Assembly (NCBI RefSeq): GCF_900113735.1
Contig: NZ_FOQM01000013.1
Coordinates: 1 to 64,000 of the forward strand
DNA length: 64,000 nt
Direction of reading: 5' to 3'
DNA from: Bradyrhizobium sp. Gha
Lineage (GTDB): Bacteria; Pseudomonadota; Alphaproteobacteria; Rhizobiales; Xanthobacteraceae
Part shown: piece by piece, positions 16,001 through 23,884 of the stretch
How the letters are laid out: every line of letters starts with the position of its first letter
Position numbering within the stretch: the stretch's first letter is position 1
Program-made: the position numbers and the translations under genes
Notes under the pieces: generated by a model
The model's database searches: none
The model's input: only the letters and a program-made list of their open reading frames with translations
Told to the model about the DNA's origin: nothing

Positions 16001-17323
16001 CTACTCGTGGCGGTGCATCGCGGAGGCGTGCTTGGTGTCCCGCATGCTGGAATAGATGATCAGCGACAGGAAGATGATTCCGGCGAGATAGTAGTAGAAC
16101 CACTGCTCGTGTCCGATGGTCTTGAAATAGAGCGCGATCGCAGGCGCCGTGCCGCCGAAGATCGAGACGGTGATCGCATAGGGCAAACCGACGCCGAGCG
16201 CGCGGACATTGGTCGGGAACAGCTCGGCCTTCACCACCGCGTTGATGGAGGTGTAGCCGGCAACGAACAGCCAGGCGCAGCAGATCAGGATGAACGCTGT
16301 GAATGGCGACTTGGTCTCTTTCAGTGTCATCAGCAGCGGCACGGTTGCGAGCGTGCCGGCGATGCCGAAGAAGATCAAGAGCGGCTTGCGGCCGATCTTG
16401 TCGGAGATCGCGCCGTAGATCGGCTGCAGGATGGTCGCGAAGATCAGCGTTCCGAAGATCACGAAGGTGGTCTGGTCCTCCGTGAGCCCGACCGAGAGCT
16501 TGACGAAGGTCTGCATGTAGGTGGTGAAGGTGTAGAACGCCGCGGTGCCGCCGGCGGTCAGGCCGACCACGAGCAACAGCTCGCGCGGATAACGCAACAG
16601 ATTGGTGAGGGAGCCCGTCGGCTTCACCACCTTCTTGGCTTCCTCGAACGCCTCGGTCTCATGCAGGCCGCGCCGCATCACGGCTGCGAAAATCGCGAGC
16701 GCCGCGCCGATCGCGAACGGGATGCGCCAGCCCCAGGCCTTCAGTTCCTCGGGCGTGAGGAAGACCTTTTGCAGGAGCAGCAGCACGATGATCGCGGTGA
16801 GCTGGCCGCCGATCAGCGTGACGTACTGGAAGCTCGAATAAAAGCCGCGATGCCTGGGATCGGCGACCTCGCTGAGGTAAGTGGCGCTGGCACCATATTC
16901 GCCGCCGAGGCTCAGGCCCTCGATGACGCGGGCGAGCGCCAGGATCACCGGTGCGGCATAGCCGATCGTGGCAAAGGTCGGCGTCAGTGCGATGATTAGC
17001 GAGCCGAAGCACATGAACACCACTGACAGGGTCAGCGAGATGCGTCGGCCGAAATGGTCGGCGAGGTAGCCGAAGAACCAGCCGCCCAGCGGCCGCATCA
17101 GGAAGGTTGCGGCGAAGACCACGGCGGCGTTCAATTGCTGCACCACGGGATCGTTGCCGGGGAAGAAGGCCGGGGCGAAATACAGCGCGAACGCCGTATA
17201 GGCGTAGAAATCGTACCACTCGACGAGATTGCCGATCGAGCCGATGAAGATCGCCTTGATCCGCCGCTTGGCGTCGGCAATGTCGATATGGTCGGAGGCC
17301 GGTTGGGTTGCTAGCTCTGTCAC
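16001..17323 (-). CDS. MFS metabolite:H+ symporter (MHS family)
   Basis: A 440-residue 12-segment permease of the MHS branch of the major facilitator superfamily, which imports organic acids and osmolytes. Signatures are IGNLVEWYDFYAYTAFALYF in the first segment, LADHFGRRISL between segments 2 and 3, ARVIEGLSLGGEYGASATYL and DKIGRKPLL in the second half. The GTG at 17321-17323 (VTELATQ) follows a strong GGAGAGAGG site; longer in-frame sequence lies in the spacer after the P450 gene. It starts 32 bp after the P450 stop, so it probably transports that enzyme's substrate. Confidence 0.88.
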   Translation of the reverse strand: MTELATQPASDHIDIADAKRRIKAIFIGSIGNLVEWYDFYAYTAFALYFAPAFFPGNDPVVQQLNAAVVFAATFLMRPLGGWFFGYLADHFGRRISLTLSVVFMCFGSLIIALTPTFATIGYAAPVILALARVIEGLSLGGEYGASATYLSEVADPRHRGFYSSFQYVTLIGGQLTAIIVLLLLQKVFLTPEELKAWGWRIPFAIGAALAIFAAVMRRGLHETEAFEEAKKVVKPTGSLTNLLRYPRELLLVVGLTAGGTAAFYTFTTYMQTFVKLSVGLTEDQTTFVIFGTLIFATILQPIYGAISDKIGRKPLLIFFGIAGTLATVPLLMTLKETKSPFTAFILICCAWLFVAGYTSINAVVKAELFPTNVRALGVGLPYAITVSIFGGTAPAIALYFKTIGHEQWFYYYLAGIIFLSLIIYSSMRDTKHASAMHRHE

Positions 17324-17355
17324 GTTCGGCCTCTCTCCGTGGTCCCAGGAAAGGC

Positions 17356-18576
17356 CTACATCGCCTTTCCCAGCAGAAATGGCAACTGGCGGGGTCCCCG
17401 TACCGTGCCCTGCGACCATGTCACGGTCCCCGCAGGATCAAGCCGGAAATCCGGGATCCGCTTGAGCCATTCCTCCAACGCGACCTGCATCTCCATGCGC
17501 GCCAGGTTGGAACCGACGCAGCGGTGGATACCGAGGCCGAAGGCGGCGTGGCGGTTCTCCCGGCGATCGATCACGACCTTATCGGCATCCGGAAACATTT
17601 TTGGGTCCCGATTGGCGGCCGGGAAGGACAGCAGCACCATGTTGCCCGCCTTGACCGGACAGCCCGACACCGTGGTGTCCTTGACCACTTCGCGGGCCAT
17701 CGTCACCGGCGAATAGGCGCGCAGCAGTTCCTCGACGGCGGTGGGAATCAGCTCCGGCTCGGCGATCAGCCGCTCGCGGTCTACAGGCGTGCGGGCGAGA
17801 TGCCACAGCGACGACCCGATCGCGCTCCAGGTGGTGTCGATGCCGGCGATCAGGAGCAGCCGCAACGAGCCCAGCACATGCGACTCTTCCAGCGGCTGGC
17901 CATCCCGGTCCCTGGCATTCATCAGATAGGAGATGAGATCGTCAGTCGGCTTCGATCTGCGCTCCTCGATATGGCCCCTGAAATAGTCGCTCATCTCCTG
18001 CACGGCCTGGAGCAGCATGTTCTCGTCCTTGATGCCGAGCTCCAGGATCATGTGGATCCAGTTGATGAAGAGATCGCTGTCGCTCTCGGGAATGCCGAGC
18101 ATGTGCGCGATGGCCTGAACCGGGATGTATTTGCTATAGCGCGCGGCGGCGTCGACCTTGCCGTCGGCGATGAACCCGTCGATCAGCTCGTTGCAGATCG
18201 CGCGCATCCGCGGTTCCAGCTTCTTCATCGCGTCCGGCGTGAAAGGCGGCAGCAGCAATTGCTTGGCCGGTTTGTGCACGGGTGGATCGGATGTGATCGG
18301 CGGTGCCGCGTTTCGCGCGATTTCGGGCCGGACGTTGCGGACGATGATGCGGCGCGACGAAAAATGCTCGGTGTCGTTGGCGATTTCGCGCACCGCTTCA
18401 TAGGTCGTCGGCATATAGCAGCCGAGAAAGCGCTCGGTATGCACGACCGGGCTCGCGGCGCGCAGCTCCTCCCAGATCGGGAAGGGATCGTCGGTCCATT
18501 GCGGATCGGTGTGGTCGAAATCGTTGACCCAGTCGGTCACGGGCGGATGGGCGGCAGGCTGGCTCACGTCGGACAT
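17356..18576 (-). CDS. Cytochrome P450
   Basis: A 406-residue soluble bacterial P450. The heme-ligand motif FGLGIHRCVGSNLAR places the Cys at about residue 353. The I-helix oxygen-activation motif is LLIAGIDTTW, with Asp-Thr in place of the commoner Glu/Asp-Thr variants, and the K-helix ExxR is EELLR. Length is typical of class I P450s that use a separate ferredoxin. The next gene upstream encodes that ferredoxin and the next downstream an MFS importer. No ferredoxin reductase is present, so reduction must come from elsewhere. The substrate is unknown, probably a small carboxylic or aromatic acid. Confidence 0.93.
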   Translation of the reverse strand: MSDVSQPAAHPPVTDWVNDFDHTDPQWTDDPFPIWEELRAASPVVHTERFLGCYMPTTYEAVREIANDTEHFSSRRIIVRNVRPEIARNAAPPITSDPPVHKPAKQLLLPPFTPDAMKKLEPRMRAICNELIDGFIADGKVDAAARYSKYIPVQAIAHMLGIPESDSDLFINWIHMILELGIKDENMLLQAVQEMSDYFRGHIEERRSKPTDDLISYLMNARDRDGQPLEESHVLGSLRLLLIAGIDTTWSAIGSSLWHLARTPVDRERLIAEPELIPTAVEELLRAYSPVTMAREVVKDTTVSGCPVKAGNMVLLSFPAANRDPKMFPDADKVVIDRRENRHAAFGLGIHRCVGSNLARMEMQVALEEWLKRIPDFRLDPAGTVTWSQGTVRGPRQLPFLLGKAM

Positions 18577-18646
18577 CTCTTACAATCCCTCCGAATTCCT
18601 TGGGGCTGGTGTTCGCTGAAGGCACGCGAGGACGCGGGCAGCCGCG

Positions 18647-18856
18647 CTACTCCTCGACCACATCGATCGCGATTTCCGGGCAGTTGGATTTGGCAAGCCA
18701 GGCCTTGTCTTCGAGCCCTGGCGGAACCGTGCCGTCTCCGGCCGCGTGGGCGTTGCCGTATTCGTCGAGCTCGAACAATTCAGGCGCCAGCGCCTTGCAG
18801 CGTGCGTGGCCCTGGCATTTGTCGGGATCGACCCGAACTTTCAGTCGCTCTGCCAT
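18647..18856 (-). CDS. 3Fe-4S-type ferredoxin, P450 partner
   Basis: A 69-residue ferredoxin. The cluster motif CxxHxxC (Cys 14, His 17, Cys 20) plus a distal CP (Cys 59) gives three cysteines with His at the usual second-Cys position, the pattern of 3Fe-4S ferredoxins that feed bacterial P450s. The start at 18854-18856 has GGGAGGC immediately upstream. It is first in the ferredoxin-P450-MFS run and lies behind the promoter with the inverted repeat at 18957-18973. Confidence 0.9.
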   Translation of the reverse strand: MAERLKVRVDPDKCQGHARCKALAPELFELDEYGNAHAAGDGTVPPGLEDKAWLAKSNCPEIAIDVVEE

Positions 18857-18945
18857 TGCGCCTCCCTCGGTCGTATGCGCGTGGCCCGAAGGGCGGCGCG
18901 TTCCTCTTCTCTGCGGCAATTGCCGTCTGTTTTAAGTTATATGTT

Positions 18946-18975
18946 ATTACATTATCGACAGGCTTTCCCTGTCAA
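18946..18975 (-). promoter_or_regulatory. Ferredoxin-P450 promoter with TetR-type operator
   Basis: Reading leftward, a consensus -35 TTGACA (18975-18970) and a -10 TGTAAT (18951-18946, five of six consensus) are separated by 18 bp. An inverted repeat GACAGG-N5-CCTGTC (18957-18962 and 18968-18973) overlaps the -35 and spacer, where a repressor would block polymerase. The divergent TetR gene begins 30 bp away, so TetR is the likely ligand by position. Confidence 0.65.
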
Positions 18976-19002
18976 GTGCAAACTTATAGGCTCCGCCGTA
19001 AC

Positions 19003-19650
19003 ATGCGGTCACATTTCGCTCGTAAGCCTGAGAACACCTACCACCACGGCGATCTCCGCGACGCCCTGATCAAGGCCGCATTGCGCGAGGCGGAGCAGGG
19101 CGGGGCGGAAGCGATCAGCATCAAAGCGCTGGCAAAGCAGCTCGGAGTCTCGCAGCCGGCGCCGTACCGCCATTTCGCCGATCGCGAGGCACTGCTTGCC
19201 GCGGTGACCGCGGAGGCGTTCCGGCAGTTCACCGCGATGCTGCGCGATGCAATGGCGAAGCCGTCGAAGCAATCGAAACTGTCGCGATTGGCGCAGACAA
19301 CGCTCGACTTCGGTCTGCGTCGCAACGGCGTCTACCGCTTGATGTTTGCGTCCCGCACCGTGTCCTGCGCGGCCAAGGGCAGCGAGCTGCACGAGGCGAC
19401 GCGCGAGACGTTCGAGCTCGTGATTGAAGCGCTGGAAGCGCCGGCCGTCGCCTATTTGCGCGAACGGCAGGCACTCAAGATCTGGGCGGCGCTGCACGGC
19501 GTGGTGATGCTGGCCGAGCAGGGCCTGTTCACCGGCGAGGCGGCACATGCCTCGCGCGAGGAATTGGTCGAGGATTTTGTGAACGAGACGAAAGCTGCGC
19601 TCGCAGTCGCGATCAAGGACGCGCGCCGTCAGAAAAAGGCCGGCGCCTAG
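19003..19650 (+). CDS. TetR/AcrR family regulator
   Basis: A 215-residue TetR-type repressor. The N-terminal helix-turn-helix spans about residues 12-57 (YHHGDLRDALIKAALREAE, ISIKALAKQLGVSQPAPYRHFADREALL), with a WHG-type ligand domain after it. The ATG at 19003 has no clear ribosome site and a TTATAG box lies about 15 bp upstream, so the message may be nearly leaderless. It is divergent from the ferredoxin-P450-MFS genes. Its last 4 bp overlap the convergent racemase-like gene. Confidence 0.88.
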   Translation: MRSHFARKPENTYHHGDLRDALIKAALREAEQGGAEAISIKALAKQLGVSQPAPYRHFADREALLAAVTAEAFRQFTAMLRDAMAKPSKQSKLSRLAQTTLDFGLRRNGVYRLMFASRTVSCAAKGSELHEATRETFELVIEALEAPAVAYLRERQALKIWAALHGVVMLAEQGLFTGEAAHASREELVEDFVNETKAALAVAIKDARRQKKAGA

Positions 19651-20285
19651 ACCTTCGCTTTCAGCAGCTTCATCAGCTTCTCGACCGCACTGTCGGGCGT
19701 CGTCAAAACCGGACGGCCCGTCGCCTCCGCGACCAGCGGCGCCGATGATGCGATGCTGAACTGGGCCAGCGCAATGACGTCGCAATCGCGCAGATCGTTT
19801 GAGGCTTCGACGATCAGCCGGTCATGCGTGGCGCGGTCGCCGCGGTCGAGCGCCGCCAGCGCGCCCTCGGCAAGCTTCGGCACGATCTGGACGGAGGCCG
19901 GAAACTCCGGCGGCATCGAGGCCAGCGTCGGCGGGAAGGTCGAGAGCAGGCCGATCTTTTTGCCCATGGTCACGGCACGTTCGATCATCGCCTCGTTCGG
20001 CTTCAGCACCGGCATCGGCGCATGCGCCCGCGCAACGGCCTCGATGCAGGGGCCGAAGGCCGAGCATGTGAACAGGATGCCATTCGCTCCGGTCGCTGCG
20101 GCATAATCACCGAGCGCGAGGAAGCGATCGGTCATGGCATCGTTGAGCTTGCCGTCGCGGGCGAGATCCGCCGAGAGGCTGTCGTCCAGCAGGTTCATCA
20201 GCCGCGCCTCCGGCCACGCCTGCGCGAACGCCGCCTCGATCGGGGCGATGGAATGCTTGAGGGCGTGGATCAGGGCGATGCGCAT
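19647..20285 (-). CDS. Asp/Glu racemase superfamily protein, single-Cys type
   Basis: A 212-residue member of the aspartate/glutamate/hydantoin racemase superfamily. The first catalytic cysteine is present (ILFTCSAFGPC, Cys about 74). The position of the second is occupied by Gln (VIALAQFSIAS, about 175), so two-base racemisation is unlikely. One-Cys relatives include arylmalonate decarboxylases, so a decarboxylase or isomerase role is possible. The start at 20283-20285 is preferred over an upstream in-frame codon. It follows the amino-acid binding protein gene after a dispersed repeat, and its function is unassigned. Confidence 0.75.
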   Translation of the reverse strand: MRIALIHALKHSIAPIEAAFAQAWPEARLMNLLDDSLSADLARDGKLNDAMTDRFLALGDYAAATGANGILFTCSAFGPCIEAVARAHAPMPVLKPNEAMIERAVTMGKKIGLLSTFPPTLASMPPEFPASVQIVPKLAEGALAALDRGDRATHDRLIVEASNDLRDCDVIALAQFSIASSAPLVAEATGRPVLTTPDSAVEKLMKLLKAKV

Positions 20286-20320
20286 GGGAGTCTCTTCTGC
20301 CTCGCCCCGCTTGCGGCAGG

Positions 20321-20522
20321 GCAATCGCATATGGATTTGAGGATTGTCGCCGGCTTGCTCCGCCTCTCCCGCTTGCGGGAGTCGCAGAGCGTGGCGGGTG
20401 AGGGTTCTTTCCTCTTAGGGATTGTCCCGTTGCGGAGACACCCTCTCCCCAACCCTCCCCCGCAAGCGAGGGAGGGGCCCACCGCCAATGCCGCCGCATC
20501 GTGCTTCCCATATGCGATCGCC
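20321..20522. repeat. Dispersed repeat, family E copy 2, with flanking inverted repeats
   Basis: The core (about 20361-20503) matches the element at 2671-2820, sharing GTGGCGGGTGAGGGTTCTTT and CCCGTTGCGGAGACACCCTC and the ending ATGCCGNCGCATCGTGC. Unlike copy 1 it is enclosed by a near-perfect inverted pair: GGCAATCGCATATGG (20320-20334) and CCATATGCGATCGCC (20508-20522), 14 of 15 matching. That layout resembles a small non-autonomous mobile element, although no target duplication is obvious. Confidence 0.65.
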
Positions 20523-20547
20523 TGTTGCACGCGGGAGGGGTGAACTG

Positions 20548-21561
20548 TTACTTGAACGGAATCGCGTACATCAAGCCGCCCTTGCTCCAGAGGCCGTTAA
20601 GGCCGCGCTCGAGCTTGAGCGGGCTCGCCTTGCCGACGTTGCGCTCGTAGATCTCGCCGTAATTGCCGGTGGCCTTGATCGCCGTGACCAGCCATTTGTT
20701 GTCGAGGCCAAGCCGCGAGCCGAGATCGCCGGAAGCGCCGAGCAGACGCTGGATCGCGGGTGTCTGCGACTTCGCCATCTCGTCGACATTGGCCTGGGTT
20801 ACGCCGAGCTCTTCGGCCTCGATCAGGCCGTAATGCAGCCAGGTGATGATGTCGCTCCAGACCTCGTCGCCGTTGCGGGTGAAGGGGCCGAGCGGCTCCT
20901 TGCTGATGGTCTGCGGCAGCACGACGTAATCGGCCGGGTTCGGCGCCGCGGTGGTGACGGCACCGGCGAGCGCGGACGCGTCCTGCGTCATGGCATCGCA
21001 GCGGCCGCCGAAGAAGGTCTGGTACATGGTGTCGACGCGGTCGAACACCAGCGGCTTCCAGTCGATGCCGTTGGCGCGGCCGTAATCGCCGAGCGTGACT
21101 TCGTGCGTGGTGCCTTGCGCGACGCAGACGGTCGCGCCCTTGAGGTCCTTCAGCTCCTTCACGCCGAGGTCCTTCTTCACGACGAAGCCCTGGCCATCGT
21201 AGAAGTTGATCGGACCCTGGCGCAGGCCCAGCGTCACGCCGCGCAGGTATGTCTGCGTGGAGTTGCGGTAGAGCACGTCGATCTCGCCCGATTGCAGCGC
21301 CGTGAAGCGGTTCTGCGCGGTCAGCGAGACGTAGCGCACCTTGTCGGGATCACCCAACACGCCGGCCGCGAGGGCGCGGCAGTAATCGACATCGAGGCCC
21401 TTGTAGTTGCCCTGTGAGTCCGGCGCCGAGAAACCGGCAAAGCCGGCGCTGACGCCGCATACCAGCGTGCCGCGGCTCTTGACCTGATCGAGCGTCGCCG
21501 CTGACGCAATCACGGTCGATGCCGCGAGCACGCCGGCTGCGATAACCACTTTCCTCATCAT
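20548..21561 (-). CDS. Amino-acid ABC transporter substrate-binding protein (AapJ-like)
   Basis: A 337-residue periplasmic binding protein of the general L-amino-acid (AapJ/BztA) type. Residues 1-22 form a Sec signal peptide (MMRKVVIAAGVLAASTVIAS, then AA cleavage). Family landmarks are LDQVKSRGTLVCGVSAGFAGFS, YKGLDVDYCRALAAGVLGD and TVCVAQGTTHEVTLGDY. It lies 12 bp after the aminotransferase gene in the same run, while the matching permeases lie divergently at 23885-26181. No ATP-binding subunit is encoded nearby. Confidence 0.9.
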   Translation of the reverse strand: MMRKVVIAAGVLAASTVIASAATLDQVKSRGTLVCGVSAGFAGFSAPDSQGNYKGLDVDYCRALAAGVLGDPDKVRYVSLTAQNRFTALQSGEIDVLYRNSTQTYLRGVTLGLRQGPINFYDGQGFVVKKDLGVKELKDLKGATVCVAQGTTHEVTLGDYGRANGIDWKPLVFDRVDTMYQTFFGGRCDAMTQDASALAGAVTTAAPNPADYVVLPQTISKEPLGPFTRNGDEVWSDIITWLHYGLIEAEELGVTQANVDEMAKSQTPAIQRLLGASGDLGSRLGLDNKWLVTAIKATGNYGEIYERNVGKASPLKLERGLNGLWSKGGLMYAIPFK

Positions 21562-21573
21562 GCTACTCTCCCC

Positions 21574-22923
21574 TCAGTGATTGACACTACGCAACACGAT
21601 GTCGACGGCCGTGCCGAGCTTGTCGACGATCTGATCGATCTCGCCTGCCGACGCGATATAGGGCGGTGCCAGCAGCACATGGTCGCCGCGGACGCCGTCC
21701 ACGGTGCCCCCGCCGGGATAGCAGCCGAGCCCAATAGCAAAGGCCTCCGCCTTGATCTTCTGGTTTAACTTGAGCGCCGGATCGAACGAAGCACGGGTGG
21801 CGCGGTCGGCGACCAGCTCGATCGCCCAGAACAGGCCGCGGCCCCTGATGTCGCCGACATGGCGGTGATTGCCGAAGCGCTCGGTGAGCCGCTGCTCGAG
21901 CAACTTGCCGTGCCGCTTCACTTGCTCGAGCAGCTTGTCCTCCCGGATCACGTCCTGCACGGCGAGCGCAGCCGCACAGGCCAGGGGATGTGCGAGATAA
22001 GTGTGGCCGTGCTGGAAGGCGCCCGAGCCAGAGCGGATGGTATCGACGATCTCTCTGCTCGCGAGCATCGCGCCGATCGGTTGATAGCCGCCGCCGAGCC
22101 CCTTGGCGATCGCCTGGATATCGGGCGCGACGCCCTCCTGCTCCCAGGCATGCGTCGTGCCGGTGCGGCCCATGCCGCACATGACCTCGTCGAGGATGAG
22201 CAGCGCACCATGCCGGTCGCAGATCTCGCGCACCGCCTTGAAGTAACCGTCGGGCGCGGTCACGGCGCCGGCCGTGGCGCCAACGACTGGCTCGGCGAGG
22301 AACGCCGCAACGGTGCTTGGGCCGAGACGCTGGAACTCGGCTTCCAGCTCCGAGGCCAGCCGCGCCGCGAACTGCGCATCGGATTCACCGTCGTGCTTCT
22401 CGTGATAGGCAAAGGCGGGCGTTACATGGCTGAAGGCGGCCGAGAGCAGCGGCGCATAGGGCGCGCGGCGCCAGGCGTTGCCGCCGGCGGCGAGCGCGCC
22501 GAGCGTGTTGCCGTGATAGCTCTGCCGCCGCGCGATGAAATGCTGCCGTTGCGGCTCTCCGCGCTCGATGAAATATTGCCGCGCCAGCTTGATGCTGGCC
22601 TCGATCGCTTCCGATCCGCCGCTGACGAAATAGGCGTAGGCGAGCCCTCCGGGCTCGTGACCGACCAGCGCCTCGGCCAGCGCCTCGGCCGGCTCGGAGG
22701 AGAAGAAGGCGGTGTGCGCATAAGCGAGCGTCGAAGCCTGCTTCGCCATGGCCGCGATCACGCGGGGATGCTGATGGCCCAGGCAGGAGACCGCCGCGCC
22801 GCCGGAGGCGTCGATCACGCGGCGGCCGTCCTCGGCAAAGAGATAGATTCCTTCGCCGCCGATCGCCCTGGGGGGCGTCTCGCGCAACGAGCGATGCAGC
22901 ACGCGGCTGGTGCGGGTGCCCAT
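21574..22923 (-). CDS. Class III PLP-dependent aminotransferase
   Basis: A 449-residue fold-type I class III aminotransferase. The PLP lysine is in IQAIAKGLGGGYQPIG (Lys about 274) and the ring-N aspartate in LLILDEVMCGMGRTG (Asp about 245); ASGGAAVSCLGHQHP and SGGSEAIEASIKLARQYF bind substrate and PLP phosphate. These enzymes act on omega-amino acids, amines or beta-amino acids. The start is 3 bp after the rpiR stop and aapJ follows after 12 bp, so uptake and transamination of one amino compound are probably co-expressed. Confidence 0.92.
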   Translation of the reverse strand: MGTRTSRVLHRSLRETPPRAIGGEGIYLFAEDGRRVIDASGGAAVSCLGHQHPRVIAAMAKQASTLAYAHTAFFSSEPAEALAEALVGHEPGGLAYAYFVSGGSEAIEASIKLARQYFIERGEPQRQHFIARRQSYHGNTLGALAAGGNAWRRAPYAPLLSAAFSHVTPAFAYHEKHDGESDAQFAARLASELEAEFQRLGPSTVAAFLAEPVVGATAGAVTAPDGYFKAVREICDRHGALLILDEVMCGMGRTGTTHAWEQEGVAPDIQAIAKGLGGGYQPIGAMLASREIVDTIRSGSGAFQHGHTYLAHPLACAAALAVQDVIREDKLLEQVKRHGKLLEQRLTERFGNHRHVGDIRGRGLFWAIELVADRATRASFDPALKLNQKIKAEAFAIGLGCYPGGGTVDGVRGDHVLLAPPYIASAGEIDQIVDKLGTAVDIVLRSVNH

Positions 22924-22926
22924 GGA

Positions 22927-23799
22927 TCAACCTTTCTCTGAAACATAAGTGGAGGCCGCGGCGAGCCGCGCCTCGGTGTCCTCTAAGCGCTTCTTGGCGG
23001 CTGCGCCGCCGAGCGAGAACGTGACAGCGGCAAGCGACTGCGCGATTGCGAGCGCGCCGGTGAGGCTGGGAAAGAAGCCGGGCGAGGAGGCCGCCTCGAA
23101 CAGCAGCACGTGGTCGGCGCCTTCAGCCATCGGCGCGGCCACGCTGTCAGCGATCGCGATCAGCGTCGCGCCTGCGCGGTAGGCTGCCTGTGCGACCCGG
23201 ACGCTGGCATTGGTATAGGGCGTAAAGCCGATGACGATCACGGCCTCGCCGGGACGGAACGCGCCGAGATCAAGATCATCAGGGCCGGAGGCGCCGACGA
23301 TCTGCACCTGTTCGGGGCGAAACAGCCGGAGCTCGTAATTGAGCAATTCCGCGACGCTGCGACAGCTGCGGTACCCGGTGATCCAGATCCGTTTTGCATC
23401 GTGCAGCGCACGAGCCGCGTCCGCAATCGCGTGGGCGGAGATGCGCGGCAGGCCGGCGGCTTCGGCCTCGAGCTTGTCCGTGACGAGCGCGACATCGGAA
23501 TTCGGACCGTGACGACGGTTCTTGGCGCGGACGGAGAAGGGTGAGATCTGCGATGGCCGTCGTGCCTCGGTCAGCGCGGCGCGCAATTCGTCCCAGCCGG
23601 AATAGCCGATCGCCTTGGCAAGGCGCGTGAACGCGGCCGGATCGGCGCCGGCTTCCGCCGCGAGATCGCGCATCGATCGCGTGGTGGCGTCGTAATCATT
23701 GGCCGCGACGAAACGCCCGACCTCCTGCAAGCGCAGGGGCAGCGATGGCAACGCAATGCGCAGTTCGCTCAAAGGCGAGGATTTCGCTGACAGGGCCAT
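22927..23799 (-). CDS. MurR/RpiR family transcriptional regulator
   Basis: A 290-residue RpiR-type regulator with an N-terminal helix-turn-helix (SMRDLAAEAGADPAAFTRLAKAIGYSGWDEL, residues about 40-75) and a C-terminal SIS domain (IWITGYRSCRSVAELLNYEL; VIVIGFTPYTNASVRVAQAA) that senses a phosphorylated sugar or other metabolite. It heads the leftward run with the aminotransferase and binding protein. A 29-bp inverted repeat lies 9 bp upstream of its start, between it and the divergent permeases, so it probably controls both directions. Confidence 0.9.
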   Translation of the reverse strand: MALSAKSSPLSELRIALPSLPLRLQEVGRFVAANDYDATTRSMRDLAAEAGADPAAFTRLAKAIGYSGWDELRAALTEARRPSQISPFSVRAKNRRHGPNSDVALVTDKLEAEAAGLPRISAHAIADAARALHDAKRIWITGYRSCRSVAELLNYELRLFRPEQVQIVGASGPDDLDLGAFRPGEAVIVIGFTPYTNASVRVAQAAYRAGATLIAIADSVAAPMAEGADHVLLFEAASSPGFFPSLTGALAIAQSLAAVTFSLGGAAAKKRLEDTEARLAAASTYVSEKG

Positions 23800-23807
23800 G
23801 AAACATT

Positions 23808-23836
23808 TGTTGCACGATTTAGGGATTGGTGCAACA
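23808..23836. promoter_or_regulatory. Candidate RpiR operator between divergent operons
   Basis: TGTTGCAC (23808-23815) and GTGCAACA (23829-23836) are perfect 8-bp arms with a 13-bp spacer. The site lies 9 bp upstream of the rpiR start and 48 bp upstream of the first permease start. The spacing suits one regulator acting on both promoters. Confidence 0.6.
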
Positions 23837-23884
23837 GTTGACGTGCGCCGCCGAAATCGCTGTTTCAGGAAGGATTTTTGTGCC

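Noticed and set aside
17308..19650. A 780-residue open frame on the + strand covering the P450, ferredoxin and TetR region
   Set aside because: Only its last 215 codons (from 19003) match a protein family (TetR). The rest is antisense to the P450 and ferredoxin genes and has the Arg/His-rich composition of a high-GC shadow frame.
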